A stretch of DNA of 64,000 bases. It comes from Rhodococcus yunnanensis NBRC 103083 (GTDB lineage: Bacteria; Actinomycetota; Actinomycetes; Mycobacteriales; Mycobacteriaceae). The stretch spans positions 1-64,000 of the forward strand of contig NZ_BCXH01000008.1 in NCBI RefSeq assembly GCF_001895005.1, in the 5' to 3' direction. Made by a program: the position numbers and the translations under genes. This document shows, piece after piece, positions 15,366 to 22,881 of the stretch (its first letter is position 1; each line of letters opens with the position of its first letter). Under the pieces are notes generated by a model that saw only the letters and a program-made list of their open reading frames with translations, searched no databases and was not told the DNA's origin.

Positions 15366-17288
15366 TCAATGACAGTGCCCGTCACCCGAAGGGGACGGTG
15401 ACGGTCGAACATCGAGCGACGGGTTTCGGTCGAAGAATCCGAACGGTTTGAGCCAGAACGACACTGTGTCCGCCGGCATCACCGGCCAATCCTCGGGGCG
15501 TGTGATGTGATGGATGCCGAAGGTGTACCAGAGAACGACATCGGTGTTCTCGATGCTGCGGTCCGCTTGTGTCCACTCGGGCAGGCCGTGGTCGACACCG
15601 CTCTGGTTGACGAACTCTCCACTGGGCCAACGCTCCTCGGGCGAATTGGGCGTTACCCATACGGTGTGGCCGATGACCTGGGCGCGTTGGAAGACCGGCG
15701 AGGCGGGATTGAACATCGACGGAATTGCCGCTCCGGGAACGAGTTTGTACGACGGGTGAGTGCCGAGTCCGTTGGTGACGTTGTCGTTGACGACCTTCCA
15801 TGCCTTCTGTGTGTTCCAGTCGTAGTCCTGCTTGCCCTCGGACTCGGTTGTCAGCGGGGTGTTGACCTGGGTGAGCGCGAGGCCGTACGGGTTGCCCGGT
15901 CCTATCGGAACCTGCTGAGTCTCACTGGAATAGACGGTGTTCTCGGTGCCGTCGATGTCCAGATCGAGTCGCGCTACCAGGAAGTGCTGGTGGAATGGGG
16001 CGTACGTTCGATTGTCGACCAGCGTCCCCGACGGGTGAGTGCCACCCTCGTCGAAGTGCGTCACGACCATGATCCCCGTGGCACGGACCTCGCACTCGAT
16101 GTTGCCGTCCTGGTAGAACCGCCAGTACACGAGATATTCGTAGTTCGCGACGGTGGCGTGGAAGCTGACCGTGAGACGGCGCATGCGCCTGACCTCGGTA
16201 CCTGCGTCGTGGTCGATGTGCTTCCACAGCACCGCGTTGTCCTCTTCGTGGATGCAGATCGCATTGGTGATCGTGTACGGCTCGCCCTTGCTGTCGTGCA
16301 GTACGGCGTCGAGGTAGCGGATCTCGCCGAGGCAGTCGCAGCCCAGTTCGAGCGAGGTGGTCATGAAGCCGAGCCCCCACTCGCCGATGTCGAACGCGGT
16401 GCGTCGGTAGTGGTCCTCGCTGTGGTCGCGGTACGGAACGACCATCTCCGCGAACGACATTCGATTCGCGACGGAACGGATGTTCCCGTTGTCGTCGTAG
16501 GTCACCGCGTGCAACGTCATGCCCTCGCGGTAGTTGAATCCCACCCGCAGCGACCAGTTCTGCCACGTCAGCAGGTTGCCGTCGAGCTCGAACGACGGGC
16601 CCTCGGGTTGGGTGATGTCGAGCGGCTTCAAGGGCGGTCTCGTCGACGCATTCCTGATGCGCTCCGGGATGTGCCGCGGCACGTACTCGCCCATGATCTC
16701 GGGGCGCTCGACACGGTAGGTGTCCTCGATCTCGAGCAGTTCCATCGTGTTGACGTCGATGACGCAGTGGAATCCACCGACCGGTCCGGCATACGGATTG
16801 GCACCCTCGGCTGCTTTGACCCACGTGTCCGACCAGCCGAGGCGTCGACCCTTGTACTTCTCGGGTGTGACGGCCTCGCCGTAGGTCCAGGTATCCATGA
16901 ACACCAGGTCCAGATCGGTGATCCCTCGGTCGGCCAGCGCCGCAATGACATCGGGGTGGGCGCGCAGGACGGCGTCGGCTTCTTCCCACTCGTCGACGGT
17001 GAAGTTCGGTTGCACGTCCGGGATGTGCGTCCATGACTCGGTGACGAGGTCGTCGAGCGAGACGACGGCCTTGAACATGGCGTTGTGGGTGCGATCGAGC
17101 ACCACCGAGACTGCCCGACGCGCAGGCCGCGTCCCGTCGGCATCGAAGCTCGCGATCGCCGTTTTGGATGGCTCGATCATCTCGATCGAGCAGTACCGCC
17201 ACCCGTCGCCGACCTCGTGCTCCCGAGCGAGAACGGCTGCAACGGAAGTGAACTCGTCGCTGCTCAAGGGATCAAGTGGATGGCTCAT
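15366..17288 (-). CDS. Copper-containing primary-amine oxidase
   Basis: A 640-residue quinoprotein. It oxidises primary amines to aldehydes with release of NH3 and H2O2. The topaquinone site T-x-x-N-Y-E-Y is TVANYEY (379-385), so Tyr383 is the cofactor precursor. The catalytic base is Asp300 in FDIGEWGLG. Copper ligands are His433 and His435 (FHQHF), plus a later His in the IHHITRPEDWPVMP region. No signal peptide is seen, so it is probably cytoplasmic. In this operon the likely substrate is putrescine, giving 4-aminobutanal for the adjacent dehydrogenase; tyramine or other amines are possible. ATG 17288 overlaps the ALDH stop (ATGA). Confidence 0.93.
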   Translation of the reverse strand: MSHPLDPLSSDEFTSVAAVLAREHEVGDGWRYCSIEMIEPSKTAIASFDADGTRPARRAVSVVLDRTHNAMFKAVVSLDDLVTESWTHIPDVQPNFTVDEWEEADAVLRAHPDVIAALADRGITDLDLVFMDTWTYGEAVTPEKYKGRRLGWSDTWVKAAEGANPYAGPVGGFHCVIDVNTMELLEIEDTYRVERPEIMGEYVPRHIPERIRNASTRPPLKPLDITQPEGPSFELDGNLLTWQNWSLRVGFNYREGMTLHAVTYDDNGNIRSVANRMSFAEMVVPYRDHSEDHYRRTAFDIGEWGLGFMTTSLELGCDCLGEIRYLDAVLHDSKGEPYTITNAICIHEEDNAVLWKHIDHDAGTEVRRMRRLTVSFHATVANYEYLVYWRFYQDGNIECEVRATGIMVVTHFDEGGTHPSGTLVDNRTYAPFHQHFLVARLDLDIDGTENTVYSSETQQVPIGPGNPYGLALTQVNTPLTTESEGKQDYDWNTQKAWKVVNDNVTNGLGTHPSYKLVPGAAIPSMFNPASPVFQRAQVIGHTVWVTPNSPEERWPSGEFVNQSGVDHGLPEWTQADRSIENTDVVLWYTFGIHHITRPEDWPVMPADTVSFWLKPFGFFDRNPSLDVRPSPSPSGDGHCH

Positions 17289-18724
17289 CGGATGGACTCC
17301 GTCGAGCTCATCACGTGCTTGATGCGCGTGTAATCCTCGACGCCGTAGGCGGAAAGATCCTTTCCGTACCCCGAATACTTGAATCCCCCGTGTGGCATCT
17401 CCGCGACGAGCGGAATGTGGCAGTTGACCCAGACCGCGCCGAAGTCGAGGGCAGCCGACAGGCGAAGCGTTCGTCCGTGATCGGAGGTCCATATGCTCGA
17501 CGCGAGCCCGAATTCGACGTCGTTCGCCAGTTCGATCGCCTCGTCCTCGTCGGTGAACTTCTGCACGGTCAGGACGGGCCCGAACGTCTCCTCCTGGACG
17601 ATGGCGTCGGACTGCTTCACTCCGGTGACGATGGTCGGTTCGAAGAAGAAGCCCGTGTCCCCGATGCGGTGTCCACCGGTGACGACGGTGGCGTGCGATC
17701 CGATGCCCTCGACCTTCGACTTCACCTGGTCGAAGTGGCTGACGTTGTTGAGCGGTCCGTAGAAGGCGTCGGGATCGTCCGGTCGCCCGACCTTGACCGA
17801 TCGTGCTTTCTTCACGAGTGCCTCGACGAGCTCGTCGTGCACCGATTCGTGGACGAGAACGCGCGTCACGGCGGTGCAGTCCTGGCCCGCGTTGAAGAAT
17901 GCGGCGTCGCCGATGCCGTCGGCAGTCTTGTCGATGTCGACGTCGTCGAACACGATCGCCGGGGCCTTGCCGCCGAGTTCGAGGTGGGCGCGCTTGAGTT
18001 GTTTGGCGGCTCCGACCGCCACCGCGATGCCCGCCCGCACCGAACCGGTGATGGACACGAGTGCGGGTGTGCGGTGTTCGACGATCGCGGCGCCGGTTCC
18101 GCCGTTTCCGAGTACGACGTTGAAGACACCGTCGGGGATGATGCCCTTGGAGATCTTCGCGAGCACGAGAGTGCTTTCCGGCGTCGTGTCGCTCGGTTTG
18201 AGCACGATGGTGTTTCCTGCGGCCAATGCGGGCCCGATCTTCCAGATCGCCATCATGAACGGGTAGTTCCAGGGCGTCACCTGTCCGACGACACCGAGGG
18301 GCTCACGTCGGACGTAGGAGGTGAATCCGTCCATGTACTCGCCCGCGGACTTGCCGTCGAGCAGGCGGGCGGCGCCGGCGAAGAAGCGGACCTGGTCCGC
18401 GCCGACGGTGATTTCCTCGGCCGCGATCGTGGCCTTCGGTTGGCCGGTGTTGCGGCTCTGCGCTTCGACGAGTTCGTCGCTCGCCGCCTCGATCGCGTCG
18501 GCCAACTTCAGCAGAACCTTCTGTCGTTCGCTCGGTGTGGTTCTGCCCCACGTTCGGAATGCGACTTCGGCAGCGGACATGGCCGCGTCGACATCGGCGG
18601 CGTCGGAGATCGGGGACCTGGCGACGACCTGCTCGTCGACGGGGTTGATCACATCGAGAAACTGGGTTCCGGACGGGGTGACGAACTCTCCGCCGATGTA
18701 GTTCTGCAGGACCTGCACAGTCAT
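17285..18724 (-). CDS. NAD-dependent aldehyde dehydrogenase, probable gamma-aminobutyraldehyde dehydrogenase
   Basis: A 479-residue ALDH-superfamily enzyme. The cofactor region TPWNYPFMMAIWKIGPALAAG and NTIVLKPSDTTP, catalytic Glu249 (LELGGKAP) and nucleophile Cys283 (FFNAGQDCTA) are all present. The GQDC variant of the active site and overall pattern resemble PatD/PuuC-type aminobutyraldehyde dehydrogenases, which make 4-aminobutyrate. ATG 18724 starts the conserved N-terminus VQVLQNYIGGEFV; the long open frame upstream is not coding. It is the promoter-proximal gene of the polyamine operon and precedes the amine oxidase whose product it would use. Confidence 0.9.
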   Translation of the reverse strand: MTVQVLQNYIGGEFVTPSGTQFLDVINPVDEQVVARSPISDAADVDAAMSAAEVAFRTWGRTTPSERQKVLLKLADAIEAASDELVEAQSRNTGQPKATIAAEEITVGADQVRFFAGAARLLDGKSAGEYMDGFTSYVRREPLGVVGQVTPWNYPFMMAIWKIGPALAAGNTIVLKPSDTTPESTLVLAKISKGIIPDGVFNVVLGNGGTGAAIVEHRTPALVSITGSVRAGIAVAVGAAKQLKRAHLELGGKAPAIVFDDVDIDKTADGIGDAAFFNAGQDCTAVTRVLVHESVHDELVEALVKKARSVKVGRPDDPDAFYGPLNNVSHFDQVKSKVEGIGSHATVVTGGHRIGDTGFFFEPTIVTGVKQSDAIVQEETFGPVLTVQKFTDEDEAIELANDVEFGLASSIWTSDHGRTLRLSAALDFGAVWVNCHIPLVAEMPHGGFKYSGYGKDLSAYGVEDYTRIKHVMSSTESIR

Positions 18725-18822
18725 CGCGATAATCCCATCGTCAGTGCACAGCCGAGTGATGGCGTGTTTCGGTTCTGCAAATCGTCCACCCGGAGTGTGA
18801 TCTTCGCTACCCGACAAGATGT

Positions 18823-18840
18823 CGATTCGATCTCGAATCG
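18823..18840. promoter_or_regulatory. 18-base palindrome between divergent genes, candidate operator
   Basis: CGATTCGATCTCGAATCG is a perfect inverted repeat (8-base arms, 2-base centre) in the 169-base gap between the polyamine operon and the MBL hydrolase gene. It is 99 bases from the ALDH start and 54 from the MBL start. A dimeric regulator site is likely; no regulator gene is adjacent. Confidence 0.5.
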
Positions 18841-18893
18841 GAGGGACGAAGTGTCCTTCCGGCGCGGAACTGCACCGGGTAGCGTCCTCGGGC

Positions 18894-19892
18894 ATGAGCG
18901 AGGGGACGAGGCCGACGCAAGTCGGGGACAACACGTGGGCGTTCGTGTGGTCGGGGAGTTGGGGGCAGGCGAACACCGGACTGATCGTCGATCCGGGAAG
19001 CACGTCGATGATCGTCGACACGGTATGGGACGTGAACCGAGCCCGGCAGATCGCCGACGAGACGTCGAGGTTGGTCGTCGACGCGCCCGTCACCGACGTC
19101 GTCAACACACATTCCGATGGTGATCACTGGTGGGGTAACGACACCGTGCCCGCAGGTGCACGCATCATCACGAGCACCGCATCACTGCATGCGATGAAGG
19201 AGGAGGCGCCGCCGCGCGCGGTGCATGCCTTCGCCTCGCTCGGGTCGATGGTCGGGTGGGTGCCGGGACCGCTCGGTGCGATGGGGAGCTACATGAACCG
19301 CGTCCGCGGCGGTGCCCGACTCCCACGGAGAACACCGCGCATGCCGACTCACACGTTCGATGTGACCGAGCAGATCTCGGTCGGGAGCCGTTCGGTCGGA
19401 CTTCGCTGTCTCGGTCCCGCACACACCTCGGGTGACCTCATCGCCCATGTACCCGACGCGGGCGTGGTGTTCGCAGGCGACCTGTTGTTCGTCGGGTCGA
19501 CACCGGTTGTGTGGCACGGTCCCCTCGGTAACTGGACCGCCGCACTCGATCACCTGCTGTCGCTGGACGCGGAGGTGTACGTACCGGGCCATGGGCCGCT
19601 GTGTGGAACCGCGGAAGTCGCGGCGGTGCGCGACTACTGGACCTGGGTCGAGACGGCCGCACGAGAGCACTTCGACGCCGGTGTGGAGGCCAGGCACGCG
19701 GCACGGAACATGATGCAGTCGAGAGACTTCCTGCCGTTCGCGCACTGGGGTTCACCCGAAAGGGTCGTGCTGAGCCTGTCGACGCTGTACCGACTGTGGG
19801 ACGGCAAGCCCGCCGCGCCGCCGACCCTCGCCAGGCGAGCGCGCGCGTTCGCCGACGGGGGGACCCTGCTTCGAGAGAAAAAATCACGCTGA
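18894..19892 (+). CDS. Metallo-beta-lactamase fold hydrolase
   Basis: A 332-residue MBL-fold protein. The zinc motif is HSDGDH at 73-78 (the family H-x-H-x-D-H variant with Ser in the second position), followed by the GPAHTSGDLIAHVPDAGVVFAGDLLF strand with further metal ligands and the C-terminal VYVPGHGPLCG. The first His-x-His ligand pair is altered (THSDGDH), as in some glyoxalase II-like and quorum-quenching relatives. Substrate unknown. ATG 18894 was preferred to the in-frame ATG at 18819 because conserved sequence starts after it. It diverges from the polyamine operon across the palindrome at 18823-18840. Confidence 0.8.
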   Translation: MSEGTRPTQVGDNTWAFVWSGSWGQANTGLIVDPGSTSMIVDTVWDVNRARQIADETSRLVVDAPVTDVVNTHSDGDHWWGNDTVPAGARIITSTASLHAMKEEAPPRAVHAFASLGSMVGWVPGPLGAMGSYMNRVRGGARLPRRTPRMPTHTFDVTEQISVGSRSVGLRCLGPAHTSGDLIAHVPDAGVVFAGDLLFVGSTPVVWHGPLGNWTAALDHLLSLDAEVYVPGHGPLCGTAEVAAVRDYWTWVETAAREHFDAGVEARHAARNMMQSRDFLPFAHWGSPERVVLSLSTLYRLWDGKPAAPPTLARRARAFADGGTLLREKKSR

Positions 19893-19928
19893 GTGTAAAT
19901 CTGGGTGGACATGCCGGAGCGGACGATC

Positions 19929-20744
19929 ATGGAACGAGTGACGTCTGCCCCGGTGTATCACCGCTACCGCGACCCCGATCTGACCGAACTCGCGCACCGG
20001 AACGAGACCCTCGATGTGTTGCTCGGGCACCACTCGGTTCGAAGTTTCACCGCCGAGCCGATCGACACCGCAACTCTCGAAACCATTGCCGCGGCCGCAC
20101 AATCGGCACCGACATCGTCCAATCTTCAGGCCTGGAGCGTCGTCGCGGTCCGTGACCCACACCGTAAGTCGCGGCTCGCAGCGTTGGCAGGTGACCAGGC
20201 GTTCATCGTCGAAGCTCCCGTGTTCCTGGTCTTCGTCGCCGATCTCGGCAGAGCCCGTCGCCTCGCGGAGAGCCGCGATGTTCCCCTGGACGGGGCCGAC
20301 TACCTCGAAAGCACGCTGCTGGGCTTCATCGACGCTGCCCTCGGTGCGCAGAACGCCGTCGTCGCAGCCGAGTCGCTCGGGTGGGGAACCGTCTATGTCG
20401 GTGCGGTACGCAACAATCCGGAACTGATCGCCGACGAGCTCGGGCTGCCGTCGGGAGCCTTCCCGGTGTTCGGGCTGGCGATCGGGCGTCCGGGCAACGA
20501 CACGGCAGGCGTCAAGCCCCGTCTACCGCTGTCCGCAGTTCTCCACCACGACACCTACGACGTCGCCGCGGCGGACGCAGGGGTCACCGCGTACGACGAG
20601 CGACTCGGCGAGTACAACCGAGAGCAGGGACGAGACACGCCGTGGACCACCGCGGTGCTGGGTCGCCTGCGCGACGCCTCGTCCCTCAAGGGGCGGGACA
20701 AGATTCGGCATTCGCTGGTATCCCGGGGCTGGCCGTCCCACTAG
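19929..20744 (+). CDS. NfrA-like FMN-dependent nitroreductase/oxidoreductase
   Basis: A protein of about 271 residues in the nitroreductase superfamily. The N-terminal HHSVRSFTAEPID and AAAQSAPTSSNLQAWSVVAV segments bind FMN as in NfrA/FrP. The mid-region LGFIDAALGAQNAVVAAESLGWGTVYVGAVRNNPELIADELGLP and the GLAIGRP motif are typical of NADPH-dependent members. Likely role: flavin or quinone/nitro reduction with NAD(P)H. Starts at 19905 (GTG), 19911 (ATG) and 19929 (ATG) are all possible; 19929 has GGAG at a usable distance. The LLM-type oxidoreductase follows after 53 bases, a plausible reductase/monooxygenase pair. Confidence 0.85.
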   Translation: MERVTSAPVYHRYRDPDLTELAHRNETLDVLLGHHSVRSFTAEPIDTATLETIAAAAQSAPTSSNLQAWSVVAVRDPHRKSRLAALAGDQAFIVEAPVFLVFVADLGRARRLAESRDVPLDGADYLESTLLGFIDAALGAQNAVVAAESLGWGTVYVGAVRNNPELIADELGLPSGAFPVFGLAIGRPGNDTAGVKPRLPLSAVLHHDTYDVAAADAGVTAYDERLGEYNREQGRDTPWTTAVLGRLRDASSLKGRDKIRHSLVSRGWPSH

Positions 20745-20797
20745 AGCGGACGTTCGAAGACAAATCGGTCGGTTGTTCACGAAGAAAGTAGCTATAC

Positions 20798-21895
20798 GTG
20801 CGTTTCCAGATTCTCGACATCATCTTCAACCCGCCACACCCCGTCACCGGCGACGTGGTCCATCCGTCGGAGCGCCTCAATCGCGTCGTCGAAATGGCCG
20901 TTCTCGCCGAGGAACTCGGATTCGACTCGTACTCGGTGGGGGAGCGTCACGCCGGGGACGTCCTGTCGTCGTCGCCGACGGTGATTCTGGGGGCGATCGC
21001 CCAGGCAACGAATCGCATTCTGTTGTCGACCGGGGTCTCGGTGGTCTCCGTGCTCGACCCCATCCGGGTGGCCGAGGACTTCTCCACGATCGATCAGCTC
21101 AGCCGGGGCCGCCTCGAGATCGTCATCGGCAAGGGCAACGAGGTCCTGCAGTACCCACTGTTCGGACTGGACATCACCAAGCAGTACGAATACCTCACCG
21201 AGAACTACGAACTCCTGCGCCGACTCATCCGCGAAGAACACGTCGACTGGACCGGGACGCATCGGCATCCGCTGAACGACGCGACGACCCTGCCGCGGCC
21301 CTTCGACGGACCCTTCCGGATCTGGCACGGATCGGCGACGTCGATCGAAGCCGTCGACCTCGCTGCGAAATGGGGCGACCCGATCGTCACCGCGAACGCA
21401 CTGCAGCCCCGCGAGAACTACAAGGTGCTGATCGACCGGTACCGCGAGCAGTACCGCGCACACGGACACGACCCGGAGAAGGCGTACGTGGGATCGGGGT
21501 CGGGCGGGCTCTTCCTCGCCGACACGACCGAGCAGGCAATCGAGGACTTCCGTCCCCTGTACGAGGGTGCCGTCGCGCAGCAGGACAAGCGCAAGCACGA
21601 TCCCGCGGCGAAGGGTAAGGTCACCAGCTTCCGGACCATCGAGGAAGCCGTCGAACGCGGCCCTGCCCTCGTCGGATCACCGGAGCGCGTCGCCGAGAAG
21701 ATTCTCGATTACCACGGCAGTTACGGTCACGATTTCCAGTCCGTGTCGATCAACCACAATCTCGACTTCGAACGACAGAAGGACACACTCCGACGGTTCG
21801 CCGAGGAAGTGATCCCGCTGGTGAAAGCGGAGCTGAAGACAACACTGTGGAGTGTCGAGGACAAGGAACGCGCGAAAGGCTTCACTGCACAGTAG
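20798..21895 (+). CDS. LLM class flavin-dependent oxidoreductase
   Basis: A 365-residue luciferase-like TIM-barrel protein (bacterial luciferase/F420 family). Recognisable parts are the N-terminal RFQILDIIFN, the GERHAGDVLSSSP segment, LSTGVSVVSVLDPIRVAEDFSTIDQLSRGR and the C-terminal VGSPERVAEKILDYH. It probably uses FMNH2 or F420 to oxidise an unknown small molecule. The start is GTG 20798, with a weak AAGAAAG upstream. The stop codon lies in an 18-base tandem repeat, so two further in-frame TAG codons follow the first. The upstream nitroreductase may supply reduced flavin. Confidence 0.88.
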   Translation: MRFQILDIIFNPPHPVTGDVVHPSERLNRVVEMAVLAEELGFDSYSVGERHAGDVLSSSPTVILGAIAQATNRILLSTGVSVVSVLDPIRVAEDFSTIDQLSRGRLEIVIGKGNEVLQYPLFGLDITKQYEYLTENYELLRRLIREEHVDWTGTHRHPLNDATTLPRPFDGPFRIWHGSATSIEAVDLAAKWGDPIVTANALQPRENYKVLIDRYREQYRAHGHDPEKAYVGSGSGGLFLADTTEQAIEDFRPLYEGAVAQQDKRKHDPAAKGKVTSFRTIEEAVERGPALVGSPERVAEKILDYHGSYGHDFQSVSINHNLDFERQKDTLRRFAEEVIPLVKAELKTTLWSVEDKERAKGFTAQ

Positions 21896-21933
21896 GTCTT
21901 CACTGCACAGTAGGACTTCACCGCGCAGTAGGT
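21880..21933. repeat. Three 18-base tandem repeats across a convergent gene junction
   Basis: CTTCACTGCACAGTAGGT at 21880, with near-identical copies at 21898 and 21916. Each copy carries a TAG in frame with the LLM gene on the plus strand and a TGA in frame with the membrane-protein gene on the minus strand. Both genes therefore end in a series of three in-frame stops. Confidence 0.85.
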
Positions 21934-22757
21934 CTTGCCACGGCCGCGGTGTTCGGGGTCATGCGTCGAACGATTCCGAATGCCACGAGTCCGATCACCA
22001 CCAAGGCGATTCCCAGGTACGTCGGCCCCGAGTCGGTGATGAGCAACGCTGCGCCGACGATGCCGACGAACGCCGGAATCCAGTCGAACAGTGCGCTCAT
22101 GGCCGGCGGTGCATCTGCGGAATCGGTGGGTGTCGACGCCGGCGCCGGTATCTGCGCTCGGGCGACGTCGGGGTACCACTCGGTGAAGTTGACGGCGAAC
22201 AGCATTGCGCCGATCTGGAGGATCCATCCCGTCCAGAAGTTGTCGGAGGTGTGCAGGACGATCACGCCGTAGAGGCCGGCCAGCGCGGAAAATCCGAACG
22301 CCAGCGCCCAGACGAGGGTGATGCGGTAATTGATTCGCAGAAACAGTGGGCTGTCCCAGTACTCCTCAGGCGTTTGTTCCCTGGCGTATTCCAGCGTGAA
22401 CGGCTTGCGCAGGAGAATCGACCCGGCTGCGAAGACCACGAGGGCTATGTTCGTCATCTCGCCGGACCACAGTTCCATCCACGTGATCACCCCGGCCGAC
22501 GCGAAAAGTCCGATGGCGGCGATGATCGCGAAATATGCGACGTCGAACAATTCCATCACTTTCACTCGTCCACCGCGTCGGTGGCCGAGGACGACGAACA
22601 GGACGGACAAACCCAGTGCGATGCTCGCGGCTTCCTCGAACCGACCAGGGCCGACGATGAGAGACATCGCGATCCATGGCGCCAGTCCGGACAGCGGTGA
22701 TTCGAGAAACGCGTCGATCAGGTTGTGCTTGCGGGCGAGGGGAGTGTCATCGGGCAT
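21918..22757 (-). CDS. Multi-pass membrane protein of unknown function
   Basis: A 279-residue polytopic protein with about seven predicted membrane helices: near residues 25-50, 60-80, 95-115, 140-160, 165-190, 220-240 and 243-260. A conserved-looking soluble loop contains REQTPEEYWDSPLFLRINYRIT. No enzyme motif or family was recognised. ATG 22757 was chosen over the TTG two codons upstream. It sits between the LLM gene (convergent) and ramB (same strand, upstream); tandem repeats lie at both of its ends. Confidence 0.75.
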   Translation of the reverse strand: MPDDTPLARKHNLIDAFLESPLSGLAPWIAMSLIVGPGRFEEAASIALGLSVLFVVLGHRRGGRVKVMELFDVAYFAIIAAIGLFASAGVITWMELWSGEMTNIALVVFAAGSILLRKPFTLEYAREQTPEEYWDSPLFLRINYRITLVWALAFGFSALAGLYGVIVLHTSDNFWTGWILQIGAMLFAVNFTEWYPDVARAQIPAPASTPTDSADAPPAMSALFDWIPAFVGIVGAALLITDSGPTYLGIALVVIGLVAFGIVRRMTPNTAAVARPTAR

Positions 22758-22813
22758 GGTCAATGATCTGCGGACACCCCTGCAACATGGAAGATGAGAT
22801 CAGGGGTGAAATT

Positions 22814-22881
22814 GATACGGCTGTGAGATCGATACGGCTGTGAGATCGATACGGCTGTGAGATCGATACGGCCGTGAGATC
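22814..22881. repeat. Four 17-base tandem repeats at the ramB 3' end
   Basis: GATACGGCTGTGAGATC is repeated four times head to tail (22814, 22831, 22848, 22865; the last copy has one change). The last copy reaches into the ramB stop codon. The unit length is not a multiple of three. Confidence 0.85.

Noticed and set aside
17276-19123. 615-codon plus-strand frame opposite the ALDH gene.
   Set aside because: Shadow of a conserved aldehyde dehydrogenase; Asp/Arg/Gly/Val-rich composition typical of antisense frames.
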